A stretch of DNA of 64,000 bases from Paramecium octaurelia. Its lineage: Eukaryota; Ciliophora; Oligohymenophorea; Peniculida; Parameciidae. Shown here piece by piece: positions 1 through 12,678 of the stretch. How positions within the stretch are numbered: position 1 is the first letter of the stretch; each line of letters begins with the position of its first letter. Where the stretch lies: contig CAJJDP010000047.1 of the NCBI GenBank assembly GCA_905182995.1, positions 318,046 through 382,045 of the forward strand, given 5' to 3'. The position numbers were made by a program, and so were the translations under genes. The notes beneath the pieces are model-generated. The model was not told the origin of the DNA. It worked only from the letters and a program-made list of their open reading frames with translations, and did not search any database.

Positions 1-931
1 AGTTTAGTTATTCATCAAATAGTTGACTTAGTTAAATCTATTAAATCAACTTGCATAATACATAAATTATATATGTTGATATTATCATTATCGAACGAGG
101 ATGTGATTTTAATTAACATTTTTTACTATTAATTCTCATCTATTTTATGATAAATATAGCAAAATTAAAAATGATATCAAATATTTATTAATCTTTTTGT
201 AGCACAAACTACCTAAATAACAAATTTAAATTATAAGATATTGATTAAATTAATATTTTGATACTTAATATCTTTTAATAATCAATGTGTGTCAATTGAA
301 ATGGGTAAAGATATAAACTATATACTATACTAACTTTATGTAAATTTAGAAAGGTTTACTCATAACTTTAAAATTGTTGATCCTTTTTAATACTCAATTG
401 ATAAAGCCATAATAAGTTGGATACTTGAATACAGTCAAGACATTAAGTAGTTTATCATTTTATTTGAATAGGGTTCTATTTACTCTTGTTTTAGGTAATA
501 TAAGAGATTGAAGTTCTACAAAACAAACTTACATTCAAATTTAAGATTAGATTTCTTAATCATTTAAATAGCAATTAAATTAAGGTATATTAAGCATAAA
601 CCAAAAACTTTACATTATTAAATTTACGATATTTTTTGATTTAATTTATTCAATAATATTATTTTCATCTATAATATTTATGGTTAGATAATTGATGGTG
701 CTTGATATCAAAAATAATAGTTAGTAAATAGAATTATTTTAAGTTAAAAATATTAGAAATTAAAACAATGTTAAATGAGATAAAATTTGATTATATTAAG
801 AATGTTACTTGTGCAATGAATTAAGTGCAGCATTTAAAATGAATACAATTTTTATTAATAAATATATATAATTTGCTATATATGGCATTAGATCTTAGAA
901 TAATAAATCATTCATAATTAGTTATTATAAC
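1..931. other. A/T-rich stretch, no gene supported
   Basis: About 930 bases of very A/T-rich sequence. No frame on either strand gives a protein-like reading with TGA as the only stop. There is no telomere repeat of the C4A2/C3A3 type, no tRNA fold and no obvious long repeat. It may be intergenic DNA or the remains of a gene lying mostly outside the window. Confidence 0.4.
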
Positions 932-1329
932 ATGAAACCGTAAACTTTCGTAAGCGGAAAGCCTTAATTGAGAACTAAATCGATAATTCAGAAGTTAGAA
1001 TAGGATATCCGAAATTTGGAGAAAATAAAGCAAAGAAATGCCATACGAGTTGAAAGATTGTTATCAATTAATCTCAAGGACCTTGGATATGTGTGCAATT
1101 ATAGTATGACAATTGAAAACAAGGTTGAAAGTCGACAATGTTTTCGTAGCAGGAAAAAAGAGCTCCAACTTAAACTGGATTCAAATGAAGATTACTTCAA
1201 GTTTCGAAATGAATCTACGCTGTCACCAAATAAAAATTATTGGTAAATATAATTAAAAATATCAATAGGGCTAAACTTGCATATAGACAAAGTCATTTGG
1301 GGAGTGATAGATAGCATAGAGTCATCTGA
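932..1329 (+). CDS. Small protein of unknown function
   Basis: A 123-residue protein read with TAA/TAG as Gln. It opens MKPQTFVSGKP and has one 26-nt intron at 1243-1268 (GTAAAT...AATAG). Removing the intron opens the frame to a TGA at 1327-1329 and makes the length a multiple of three. The product is basic, with a short coiled-coil-like stretch near residues 18-45 (EQDIRNLEKIKQRN). I do not recognise a family. It lies 59 bp upstream of the cyclin-like gene on the same strand. The start is the first ATG of the frame. Confidence 0.6.
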
Positions 1330-1388
1330 AAGATGTTTTTTGATTACTATGATTTTTATTATATATATTTATAATTATATATATAAAA

Positions 1389-3439
1389 ATGAAAAAATGG
1401 GATGATGATTTCCGTATGAAGAGTTACGTTAATAAAATTTAGAATGCAAAATCCACAGTGCCGAGTAATCAAAAAAAATCTTTGAAAAGTAATAAATGGC
1501 AACAATATAATAGAACAACCAAATAGAGATTCAGAATTCAGTAGCCATGTATCATATAGATCTGATTTCACTGATCTAAAGGAAAGTTTATTGTTCAAGT
1601 AAGTGAGAGATGTATTCATATTAGATAATTGGTTGAATACAATTTATAATAATATGCAAATAAATTATTCTTAAGAGGCTATTTAGGGGGATTATAAACA
1701 TTAGCTCAATAACCAGCAGATTTATAAAATGTGGTATTACAAGAGATTAGATTACAGCCTGGACATAAATAAAAATTTTTAGATTTGTTTAAATATTTAA
1801 ACGATCATTACGATCCTCATAATTATAATGTTTAAAATTCATAAACCCCAACTTACAATTAATAAAACAGAAATACATAGCCTGGATAATTTAATTCCCA
1901 CAGTAAGATTGAACAAACAAGAGAACCTTATATTGAAATTCTGAAACCAGTTAATAGAAGAGCATCTCTGAAGCATTTCTCTCCTCTCTAAGAGATTGGA
2001 GTCATTAAACCAAGAGTATTACCCAAATTGGAAAGACGTTCTATTAATAGAAAAAATGATAAAAGTCCTAAATTTTCTGATAGTTTAACTTAACAATTAA
2101 TTCCCAATCAAGGAACTACTCATGGTAGTTCTCTTTCAATAACTAAAGAAATTCCAAAATCATTATCAAAAACTAATAATATTCCTCCTGTAGTCAAGAT
2201 TAAATAAACTATTAAGAAAAAGTCAATGATCAAATCAAATGCAGAGAAAGACAATAAATTATTGAAGAAATTATTATAAATCAATTCAAAAAACAGCATA
2301 GGAGCAGAGATTCAGCTATAGTAAGATTAGATTTAATTGATGTATTAATCATTTGATAATGGAAAATTAGCTTCCACCTTGATAAATATTGATATTGAGG
2401 AGATTAGTTATTGTGTAGGCATTACTCTGCAAAAAATGATTTAGATTGTTGATTTAGAGTAGCAAAGATATCTCGAAAATTAAATCTAGGAAATTCAACA
2501 ATAAATCTTCATGGAGCCTGATTAATACGAGGAGTTCGAATCCAGAAGTATTATGTCATCATCACAGTAGCAAATAAAGAGAGATATATTGAAGATTGTC
2601 GAGGTGAAGAAAACAAAGATCATACAGCCAATATGTCAAAGGTAGATCAGACATATTGTTAAGATTATTTGGGCGAAGCAATTATAGAACCTGAAATTAC
2701 AGATTAATATTATGGGAGTGAAGATGTCGCTACTGAATAGATTCAGAATGCTGATCAAAGTGAATAATCAAAATTGTAGACTGAATAAGAATAAGGGGAT
2801 TACTTTTAAGTATAAGAATAGGAGAATAAGTATATTCAATAAACATATCATAGTGAATAAGTTTCTAAATCCTATTTTTCAGTTGACACTTCATATAATT
2901 TAGAAGATTATCTCTTGTTTAATAAAGTGTTTATTGATAAAACCATGACTAACTATATTCCCAACGTCGACATCATATAAAACTATTGTAAGAACATAAT
3001 GACGACTACCAAAATGGAAAGGGAAGTAGCAATTATCTCCATGATTTATATCAACAGATTGCTCAACTATAATTAAGGCTTAGAATTAAATTGTTTCAAT
3101 TGGTAAAAGATTTTATTTACATCATTGGTCATGGCATCTAAAATATGGGATGATGAGTCATTTGAAAATAATAATTTTGCAAAGGTGTTACCCTAATTTT
3201 CAACTTTATAAATAAATGAAATGGAAAAGGTCTTCTTGAAATTAATCGAATATCACCTCTATGTTAATTCAAAGGAATATGCAAAACAATATTTCATCTT
3301 AAGAACATATGCTGATAAAAAATAAAGGAGTTATGCTCTAAAATAATTAGATATCTCTACTGTTTTAAGATTATAAAGAGGAGGCTAATAACAAATTTCA
3401 AAGCAATAGTATTTAAACACTTAAAACAAAAGCTTTTGA
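1389..3439 (+). CDS. Cyclin Y-like (CCNY/PCL-type) cyclin-box protein
   Basis: A 659-residue protein with three introns: 25 nt at 1489-1513, 26 nt at 1599-1624, and a very short 20 nt at 2548-2567. The C-terminal third (about residues 495-620) carries a cyclin box of the cyclin Y type: ASKIWDDESFEN, then NEMEKVFLKLIEYHL, then YAKQYFILRTYADKK, matching the family pattern of LASKVWDD, ELE..FLELL and YAKYYFDLR. By family knowledge such cyclins bind and activate a CDK14/16/Pho85-like kinase. The N-terminal two thirds are unusual: a conserved-looking segment near residues 60-115 (LRGYLGGLQTLAQQP) and a long Gln/Asp/Glu-rich linker. Cyclin Y proteins are normally about half this length. The cyclin call is firm; the role of the N-terminus is unknown. 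Confidence 0.85.
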
Positions 3440-3720
3440 AGATTACTCTATATTATATTTGTACATATATATTATGTATTTAAAGTATAATGATTAATAA
3501 AATACTGCAAATATATTAAAATTCTCATCTAGATCATTCTTTATAAAATTTAATCAAAAATATTAAGAGGCTGTTAATCTTCAACTAATGTTTAATTTTT
3601 TCCTTAATATATATATAATTATTTACATCCTATTTCTACAATGTAATTCTTATAATGTACATTCTCATTTGTTCATCTAATAAATTTATTTTACTTTATA
3701 TTTATAGATAATCAATAATA

Positions 3721-4534
3721 ATGAATAACTAGGATTAAGTAAGCTTTACCTAATAAGATTTTAGTCCCTAATGGTTGATTAAGAATTTAATGATAAGAAT
3801 CTATTTAGTCATTATCAAAAAATGAGAAAAACTAATGTTAAATTAAATCCTAATATTCACTTTCAGGACTATTAACTTAATACTATCAATAGATATCATA
3901 TAGGATACCTAGACCAACCACATATTAAATCTAGTAAAATTATAATCTCTAATTAATACGAGCTCAAAACATTTCAATCAATAAGCTTCAATTACAGAAG
4001 TGCAACTTGTAGAAGCCACTCAGTAAAGAACTCGAGAAAACTAAAGAACTTCTCAATAGAAACTCAACAGTCTTAGATCTAAACTCCAAAAACATGTTTC
4101 TCCAGAGGCAGTCAGGTTTAGGAAAGCTTAAACCAATTACACAAAAGGAAATACTAGTAAATCCAATCTCATTGACATAAAGATTAATTACTAAAAAAGC
4201 AAATGAAACACCTGTAACTGATGCGTGCAATAAAAATTACACAGAACAAAAGCCAGCCTCTTTTCGTTATAATGATATGCAATTGAGTCAATATTTGGAA
4301 GAATTTAAATTGCTCAAGTAAGAAACTCTAATAACAGTGATCTAACCTCATGTCTAATAGAAAATAAATAGAAATTCAAACAATTACACCTAAACAACTA
4401 ACAGATAATAAACTATTAATCATTATTATCATAGTATAGTCCCAAAAAGTAAAGTGAAACAAAGATAAACTAGCACAGAATCCTAAAAACAGAATTTAAC
4501 TCTAAGTGGATGGAGTGATTATTCAAATAAATGA
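3721..4534 (+). CDS. Unknown Ser/Asn/Gln-rich protein
   Basis: A 253-residue protein with two 26-nt introns (3739-3764, only 18 nt into the coding sequence, and 4157-4182). Both run GTAA to AG, and removing them gives one frame to the TGA at 4532. The product is basic and rich in Ser, Thr, Asn and Gln. Its middle is Arg/Ser-rich (residues about 80-110, RSATCRSHSVKNSRKLKN), which could be a phosphorylation or microtubule-binding tail. No domain is recognised. It follows the cyclin gene after 281 bp of A/T-rich spacer. Confidence 0.6.
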
Positions 4535-4723
4535 ATTATGCTATTAATTTTAAGTATAAAATTGATAAATTAATATATAATTCTGAGTTGAAGATTGAAT
4601 CATGATAATCTGGTTTTAATAATCCACTGTTATAACCTTCTTGAAATGCACTAACACTAAATGCATAGATTAGGAGAAATAATAATGGGTTATTGATATA
4701 TTAATAATAATAAAATTATTAAA

Positions 4724-5239
4724 ATGGGATTTGAAGATTAGATTCCACCTATTCCAAATAGAGATCAAGAGAAGAGATATATTGCCACAGTGGAAAAGTC
4801 CTTCTATGATCAACCTCTCTATAAATTCTATATGAACGAAGCACTAAGAGAAAGAAAGATGGATTATGCTGATAAATTGAACACATTTAAGTATGAATGG
4901 ATTCTCAATTTCGCTGCATCTGGCATAGTGTTTAGCTTATTATACGTAACAAATCTTGATATTTTTTTAGTTTATTCCTGTTTCTTATTTTTACAGACAA
5001 ACTACTACAGGAGTTCCAACATACTATTAGTATTATTTAGATGTTATCTCCTTAGACCTAAGAACAAAGCAGTTTTCAAATAAGGATATTTACAAAATCA
5101 AAATTGGAAAAGATTTAAGTTATATTCATTCTTGGTTTTTGGATCAGCATTTATTTTTGCTCACACTTATACAGACAGATCATAAATTCATGATGAATAT
5201 TACAATAATGTAGGTGTCATTAAGCCAAAATTTGAATGA
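4724..5239 (+). CDS. Small membrane protein, unknown
   Basis: A 171-residue protein without introns. Two or three hydrophobic segments are visible: about residues 64-97 (ILNFAASGIVFSLLYV and the following FLVYSCFLFLQ) and 142-157 (YSFLVFGSAFIFAH). The N-terminal third is charged, with a Tyr-rich stretch, and the C-terminus is short and polar. The layout is like small ciliate mitochondrial or ER membrane subunits, but I cannot name it. A GTAACA...TTTAG stretch inside the first membrane segment resembles a 25-nt intron; removing it breaks the downstream frame, so it was kept as exon. Confidence 0.6.
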
Positions 5240-5396
5240 GATAAATAAGAATAACAAAATTATAATATTAAAGTATCTATTCTATGTTCAGCATTATCAC
5301 TTATTTATACTGAATGGCAGATTTCCAATTAATAATAGATCATACTGCATAAATTAATCAAATATTTATAATAAATAATATTACATCAATAAATTA

Positions 5397-7430
5397 ATGT
5401 TCACCTAGTCAGTGTGGAAAATTTCGAATGGAAAATCAACCCCGCAGATCAAATTAGTTAGAACCGTACCAGATTTATCTACTCCTTAAAATAAAGTGAA
5501 AAGTACTCCGAAAATAAGAACTAGCAGAATACATTGGAAAGTAGAGCAAAAACTTTAAGAATTCATGCCATCGGATTCAGATTAAAGAATTCATGATTTG
5601 ATACTTAACTCTTTGTAATACATGCCAAAAGAAATAATAAACTCTATAAATTTACAGCATTATCAGAATAGTTATTAATTTCATCATCGTATCACATAAC
5701 AGGAATTAGAATACCAATTAATTAGTTCACTTGAATAAATAAGTTAAGAAATAATAGAACCATTGTTTTAAAAAGATGATTCAAATATTTTAGGAGTAGC
5801 TGATGATTTGAATCCGTACAAGAAATATAATATCACAGCAATTCCAAAATTGATAGAAATAGTTAATGGAGACATAGAGAGCATCATTAAATTCTTAATC
5901 CCACAGAATAAGAAATTATCTTAATGTATAGAGTATATATGGAAATATTGTGTTTTTATGCTGGATTTAACAATGTAGTTCAGTTTAGATAGAAGTAACA
6001 AATATATTATTGAACAAGTGACAAAATTATAAAAAAAATTATCAAATGCAAAAACATAAGTACATAATTTCGAAAATAGAGTAGTAAAAATGACCTAAGA
6101 ATTTGAGACAGCAATTATGAAGGAAAAATAAAGATATTATGAATTATAAGCAAATTATGAAAAAATATTGGCTAAAGCAACAGAGTTGGAAAGATTGATT
6201 AATGAGGATATTAAAACTGAAGGTAGAGATGACTCTTATAAATTAAAAAAAAATGTAAAAGAATTGGAAGCAAATCTAAAGATACTTGAATCTTAGTTTA
6301 GTAAACATGAAGAAGAATTTGTTTCACAATTAACTAATGTAGCATATGTTGCTAAAAATAAGAGAGAAACATGTTAGGCATAAATTAGAAACAGATTGGC
6401 AATGAATGTGATTGCCTAATAACCAGGAGATATGGCATTTAGTTTAATGTTTTCAGATCATCCCTGGGTACCAATTTTTTGTGTTCGATAATTAATGTAA
6501 TACTATGATGAGCCTCCCTACGTTGTTGAGGAAGATAATAAACTAGAATTATTACACAAAGTGCTGATGATGGAGTAATCTAGGGTAAGTCCATGTCAAC
6601 AATTTATAGATTATTATTAAAAGTTTCCTGAACTCTACAAGAATATCATCACTATTCTTGAACCTTTTGAAGAGGCAACTTAAGCTGCAGTGTAATTAAA
6701 TAATTTATGTTCTATTTTTTTCAATATTCAGGGAGTTGAAACAATAGAGATCTACTATATCAATCAAATAAAAAGAATTTATTAGGAATTTTATGCTTAT
6801 ATCTTGAATGTGCAATAACATTCAAAAAATCCAGAATAAATTAAATTATAGGTTGAAATGGAGGATGAAAATTTGAAACATAAAATTGTCAAGTTAAATT
6901 TAAATTATGGAAAATCCACTTTGATGTTCACTATAAGCAAGCAATTTTTAGAAACATATTTCTCTTAATTTCAAATCCAGGCTCAATTATAACAAATCTT
7001 TGATACTCGAAAGGATATAACTATGTTACATTTATTATCTATTTATGCAACAGAATTGTCGAAACAATCTAAGACTTTATTTGAGAATAAATTACAGAAT
7101 TTTAATGTGCCTGATGTAGATTCACTAGGTAAATACATAGCTTATGAGATATTCCCAGAATTTAAGTTAGACCCAAATCTTGTATAATCCTACATAATCC
7201 ATAGGTATTATTATTTATAAGAACAATAAATCAAGTTTAACAAAGAGTATTTGTATAGAAACTAATCTACAACTTCAAACTAAATATTAGATAGAGAATC
7301 AATAATTAATGGGGTCAAATAGCTTAGATAATCACTCTTATTTAATCCTTTGCTATTGATTTCACAAAACGTAGTGGCACCTTCACAATCATCAAAATAA
7401 CCTAGAAGACAATCTTCTGTTTAATAATGA
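5397..7430 (+). CDS. Coiled-coil protein, unknown
   Basis: An uninterrupted 677-residue frame from ATG at 5397 to TGA at 7428-7430. A long heptad-like coiled coil spans about residues 210-335 (KLQKKLSNAKTQVHNFENR). After it comes a helical C-terminal half with a Pro/Trp-containing turn (FSDHPWVPIFCVRQ), and a Ser/Gln-rich tail. No family is recognised. Bases 6126-7482, which cover residues from about 243 to the stop plus 52 bases of 3' flank, recur exactly at 7487-8843 after one N. The true chromosome probably holds one copy of this gene. Confidence 0.8.
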
Positions 7431-7482
7431 ATTATAAATATTATAATTTCTTTTAATAATTTAAATATTGCAGCAATATAAT
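6126..7482. repeat. First copy of an exact 1,357-bp duplication
   Basis: This stretch matches 7487-8843 at a constant offset of 1361 bases wherever compared, both in coding sequence and in the 3' flank. The two copies are separated only by the bases gtc and one N. Identity extending into the A/T-rich untranslated flank argues for unmerged overlapping contig ends rather than an old gene duplication. Confidence 0.9.
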
Positions 7483-7485
7483 GTC

Positions 7486-7486
7486 N
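7486..7486. other. Assembly gap marker (single N)
   Basis: The only ambiguous base in the window. It sits exactly at the junction between the two copies of the 1,357-bp repeat, as expected of a contig join of unknown or misjudged size. Confidence 0.9.
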
Positions 7487-8843
7487 AAATAAAGATATTA
7501 TGAATTATAAGCAAATTATGAAAAAATATTGGCTAAAGCAACAGAGTTGGAAAGATTGATTAATGAGGATATTAAAACTGAAGGTAGAGATGACTCTTAT
7601 AAATTAAAAAAAAATGTAAAAGAATTGGAAGCAAATCTAAAGATACTTGAATCTTAGTTTAGTAAACATGAAGAAGAATTTGTTTCACAATTAACTAATG
7701 TAGCATATGTTGCTAAAAATAAGAGAGAAACATGTTAGGCATAAATTAGAAACAGATTGGCAATGAATGTGATTGCCTAATAACCAGGAGATATGGCATT
7801 TAGTTTAATGTTTTCAGATCATCCCTGGGTACCAATTTTTTGTGTTCGATAATTAATGTAATACTATGATGAGCCTCCCTACGTTGTTGAGGAAGATAAT
7901 AAACTAGAATTATTACACAAAGTGCTGATGATGGAGTAATCTAGGGTAAGTCCATGTCAACAATTTATAGATTATTATTAAAAGTTTCCTGAACTCTACA
8001 AGAATATCATCACTATTCTTGAACCTTTTGAAGAGGCAACTTAAGCTGCAGTGTAATTAAATAATTTATGTTCTATTTTTTTCAATATTCAGGGAGTTGA
8101 AACAATAGAGATCTACTATATCAATCAAATAAAAAGAATTTATTAGGAATTTTATGCTTATATCTTGAATGTGCAATAACATTCAAAAAATCCAGAATAA
8201 ATTAAATTATAGGTTGAAATGGAGGATGAAAATTTGAAACATAAAATTGTCAAGTTAAATTTAAATTATGGAAAATCCACTTTGATGTTCACTATAAGCA
8301 AGCAATTTTTAGAAACATATTTCTCTTAATTTCAAATCCAGGCTCAATTATAACAAATCTTTGATACTCGAAAGGATATAACTATGTTACATTTATTATC
8401 TATTTATGCAACAGAATTGTCGAAACAATCTAAGACTTTATTTGAGAATAAATTACAGAATTTTAATGTGCCTGATGTAGATTCACTAGGTAAATACATA
8501 GCTTATGAGATATTCCCAGAATTTAAGTTAGACCCAAATCTTGTATAATCCTACATAATCCATAGGTATTATTATTTATAAGAACAATAAATCAAGTTTA
8601 ACAAAGAGTATTTGTATAGAAACTAATCTACAACTTCAAACTAAATATTAGATAGAGAATCAATAATTAATGGGGTCAAATAGCTTAGATAATCACTCTT
8701 ATTTAATCCTTTGCTATTGATTTCACAAAACGTAGTGGCACCTTCACAATCATCAAAATAACCTAGAAGACAATCTTCTGTTTAATAATGAATTATAAAT
8801 ATTATAATTTCTTTTAATAATTTAAATATTGCAGCAATATAAT
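7487..8843. repeat. Second copy of the duplication (5'-truncated gene copy)
   Basis: Repeats the 3' two thirds of the 5397-7430 gene, ending in the same TGA at 8789-8791 and the same flank. It has no start codon of its own equivalent to the first copy; the N interrupts it at residue ~243. It should not be counted as a separate gene unless long reads confirm it. After 8843 unique sequence resumes, so this copy carries the real 3' neighbourhood. Confidence 0.9.
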
Positions 8844-8851
8844 TATCATCT

Positions 8852-9028
8852 ATGATGGAGGGTAGAAATGGACGAAATTAATTGCAGGAATAATAATGCT
8901 AAAATATTAAGTAAGAAATAAATAGTGTATTAATAAATGAAAATGAGATATAAAAATAGAAAAAAGAAGAAGTTGATAAGCAAATTTAGGAAAATAATAA
9001 GCAAACTTAGGAAGAAAAGAACGGATGA
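8852..9028 (+). CDS. Short Gln/Glu/Asn-rich ORF, uncertain gene
   Basis: A 58-residue frame starting MMEGRNGRNQLQ and ending at a TGA, composed largely of Gln, Glu, Lys and Asn with a repeated QEE/NNKQTQEE flavour, possibly a short coiled coil. It lies between the duplicated gene and the cyclophilin, 72 bp upstream of the latter. Because TAA and TAG are sense codons here, short open frames are cheap, so this is a weak call. Confidence 0.3.
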
Positions 9029-9100
9029 TATTTTTATATAGTTATTATATCAAACTTATACGAATAATAAATTACATAATTTATATTAAATAATTTAAAA

Positions 9101-9625
9101 ATGTCTGTCACTTTACATACTAGTCATGGAGATATTAAGTTGGAATTATTTTGTGAATTAACCCCAAAAACCTGTAAAAACTTCTTAGCATTGTGCGCTA
9201 AGAAATTTTATGATAATACAATTTTTCATAGAAACATTCCAGGATTTATCATTTAAGGAGGTGATCCAACAGGTAATTATAAAAATGGATTCAATATTTT
9301 AGGTACTGGTAAGGGAGGGGAATGTATTTATGGAAAATATTTTGAAGATGAAATTGTTCCAGAAATTAAACATGATAGACGCGGAATAGTTTCAATGGCA
9401 AATGCAGGAAAAGATACCAATTAATCACAATTTTTTATTACCTATTCAAAGCAGAATCACTTGAATGGTCTATATACTGCTTTTGGCAAAGTAATCTATG
9501 GATGGGAGGCCCTGGATTTAATGGAGAAGGAAACTGTAGATAATAATTACAAAGCACTGAATGAGATCAAAATATTTAAGACAACCATACATGCAAATCC
9601 AATAGCAGACATCGAATAATTTTGA
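9101..9625 (+). CDS. PPIL3: PPIL3-type cyclophilin (peptidyl-prolyl isomerase)
   Basis: A 164-residue single-domain cyclophilin, close to the 161 residues of PPIL3. It opens [19 protein letters not shown] and carries [28 protein letters not shown], the catalytic-site stretch [20 protein letters not shown] and a C-terminal TIHANP shared with PPIL3. The family isomerises prolyl bonds; PPIL3 is found with spliceosomal complexes. One 30-nt intron at 9273-9302 falls after DPTG; its removal restores the family sequence TGKGGE. The intron length is a multiple of three and it has no in-frame TGA, so the unspliced message stays open. Confidence 0.95.
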
Positions 9626-9640
9626 ACAAATTTAGATATA

Positions 9641-12606
9641 TCATTATTGGTAATCTGAAACAGATGGGCATTAACATATAAGATTTCTATCTCCAAAAGC
9701 ATTATTAATTCTGCTCACAGTTGGCCATACCTTACCTCTTTGTAGAACATAAGGCAATGGGAATGCAGCTTCTTCTCTTGAGTATTTATGATTCCAACCA
9801 CTATTGATTACTTAATCTTAAGTGTGAGGAGCATTTTTCAATGGATTATCATTTTTATCATATTATCCATTTTTGACCTTCTCGATTTCTAATTTAATGT
9901 TCTTCATAGCTTCAATGAATCTATCTAATTCAGACCTAACAATTAATATAAATATATACTTAGATTCACTTTCAGTGGGTTCAATCATGAGTGTTCCTGG
10001 GACTGGGAATGACATAGTAGGAGCATGGAATCCATAATCCATAAGTCTTTTTGCAATGTCTTCTTCAGTGATTCCACTTTCTTATTTGATAGGTCTGATA
10101 TCAATAATAAATTCATGAGCACACATTCCATTTTATCCAGTAAAGAGAACTTTGTAATCATTTTGTAAACTCTTCATCAAATAATTAGCATTTAACATGG
10201 CCATAGCTGTGCATTTCTTTGCCCCTTGTCTTCCGAGTTGTCCGAAATAACTATAAGGTATTGGGAGTATTGATGCAGAACTAAATAAGGATGAAGCTAC
10301 ACTTCCTAAGGAATGTTCTCTGCCTGGAAGATATGGTGCCAATTTCTTATTAACAGCAATAGGACCTAATCCAGGACCACCTCCTCCATGTGGGATGGAG
10401 AATGTCTTATGAAGATTCAAGTGACAAACATCAGCTCCTAAATATCCAGGAGAAGTGTATCCAACCTAGGCATTCATATTGGCTCCATCCATATACACCA
10501 AACCTCCATGCTCATGGATCAATTAAATAATCTTTTTTGTTTGATCTTCATAGACTCCATAAGTTGATGGATATGTAATCATAATGCATGCCAATGACTT
10601 TTCATTCTCTTTGATTTTCTTATTCAAATCATTCAAATCAACATAACCATCTACCACATTTACTGGTACAACACTTAATCCAGCTAGAACAGCTGAAGCA
10701 GGATTAGTTCCATGAGCAGATATTGGGATTAAACAAATATTTCTATCCTTTTGTCCATTCATGATGTGATATTTTCTGATACATAATAAACCTGTGTATT
10801 CTCCTTAGGCGCCGCTGTTAGGCATTAAGGAGACAGCTTCCATTTGTGTAATATCGCATAACCATTTTTCAACATTTTCAGTCAATTCTTAATATCCTTA
10901 GGTGCAAGACAAGGGGGAAAATGGATGTAATTGGGAGAATCCTTAGAATGAGACAGGCAACATGAAAGAGGTTGGATTCAATTTCATAGTACAACTACCT
11001 AATGAAATCATAGACTTAGTTAATGAGACATCCTTCTATCTTAAATAGTTGATGTATCTCAACATTTCAGTTTCACTATGCAATGAATTGAACACCTTCT
11101 ATTACAAAAAGGGTGCTCTTTCAGATTTATAAGGAATTACTTTTTGAATAACGGACATAAAATCTGCTTTTTTCTTTGTGTAATGTTGAAGATGGTTGAA
11201 GAGATCTTCTAAATCTTGGACAGAGTGAGTTTCATCAAAACTAAAGATTGTGTCTTATCCAATTTTCCTGACATTAGTTTATGCATTATAATGCAAATAC
11301 TCCTACAAGGTTTCTGTGTTGTGTAACACTACGGTATCAAAGATCCTTCCTTCCTTAACAACTAATCCCAGACTTTTGGCCAACTTAGCAAAGCTTCTAG
11401 CCAAACAATTGACTCTATTGGCTATCTTCTACAATCCCTATGGACCATGGTAAGTTGCATACAAGCCAGCCATATTAGCCAATAATGCTTAAGCTGTACA
11501 GATATTAGAGGTGGCTTTTTCTCTTCTAATGTGTTATTCTCTGGTTTGTAAGGACATTCTGTAGGCTGATTTTCCATTGGCATCTTTGGATATACCAATA
11601 ATACGTCCTGGCATTTTTCTTTTGAATTCGTCTTCAACTGCAAAGTAAGCAGCATGTGGTCCACCAAAACCCATAGGCACACCAAATCTTTATGAATTTC
11701 CATATGTGACATTTGCTCCTTAATCTTTGGGTGTTTTGTTGATAGTTAAACTCAGTAAGTCTGTTCCAATGACTTTTAAGAGTTTGGCATCTTTGAGTGT
11801 GTGTTTGAAAAGATCACTCCAGTCATGGACTTCTCCGAGATTATCTGGTGATTGTACCAAAACTCCACAATATTGATCGGCATCTTTGAAATCATAGGTT
11901 TTGGCATCTCCAACGACGATTTCAATTCCTAAATAATAGGCTTTGGTCTTGATATGGTCGATGCTCTATGGAAATACATGGTTGTCTACAAAGAATTTCT
12001 TCTTCTCAAACCAAGAATTTGCCAAGAACATTGCTTCTCCTGCAGCAGTTGCTTCATCCAATAAAGAGGCGTTAGATACATCCATACCAGTTAATTCAGT
12101 GATCACTGTCTGATAGTTGAGGAGTGCCTCTAGTCTGCCCTATGAGATCTCAGCTTAATAGGGAGTATAGGATGTATACCATCCTGGGTCTTCAAGCACA
12201 TTCCTCAAGATGACATATGGTGTGTGAGTACCATAAAAGCCTTGGCCTATATAGTTTTTGTAAATCTTGTTCTTATTGGCTAATGATTGGAGATGTTAGA
12301 CCATGGCTGATTCTGGGATGGCATCAGGAAAATTGTCTGGACTTTGGAAGGCTGCCTCACTGCGGATTTCTTTTGGGATTATTTTGTCCACAAGTTCATC
12401 GAGTGATTTGGCTTCCACTGCTTTCAACATCTCCTTCACTTATTGTGGCTCAGAGCCTATAAAGCGTGGTTCCTATATTTCAATAGAAGGTATACCATGT
12501 AATCACTTGACTTGAACCAGTCGGGGACCTTGGGATTCACTTCATGAGGATTGGCCAACCTGCTGAAATTAGCCACACGTTGTATTAATCTTATGGATCT
12601 AAGCAT
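9641..12606 (-). CDS. GLDC: Glycine dehydrogenase (decarboxylating), P-protein
   Basis: A 980-residue protein (human GLDC has 1,020), the PLP-dependent P-protein of the mitochondrial glycine cleavage system. Its basic, Ser/Arg-rich N-terminus ([17 protein letters not shown]) fits a mitochondrial presequence. Clear family blocks are [59 protein letters not shown], and [15 protein letters not shown], whose Lys near residue 725 should bind PLP. The end has [11 protein letters not shown] and [14 protein letters not shown]. One 23-nt intron (12473-12495) follows codon 37. It is divergent from the kinase at 12679, sharing about 70 bp of promoter space, and ends 15 bp from the convergent cyclophilin stop. 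Confidence 0.97.
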
Positions 12607-12678
12607 TAAATATTTAAAAATGACGCAGTACTCTTCCCTGTATTTATTTATATATATATATATTCAAAAACTGTTATA

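Noticed and set aside
4948-4972. 25-nt intron (GTAACA...TTTAG) in the small membrane protein gene
   Set aside because: Removing it shifts the frame and loses the downstream protein-like sequence; kept as exon.
7487-8791. A second, paralogous coiled-coil gene
   Set aside because: Identity with the first copy includes the untranslated flank and abuts an N; an assembly duplicate is simpler.
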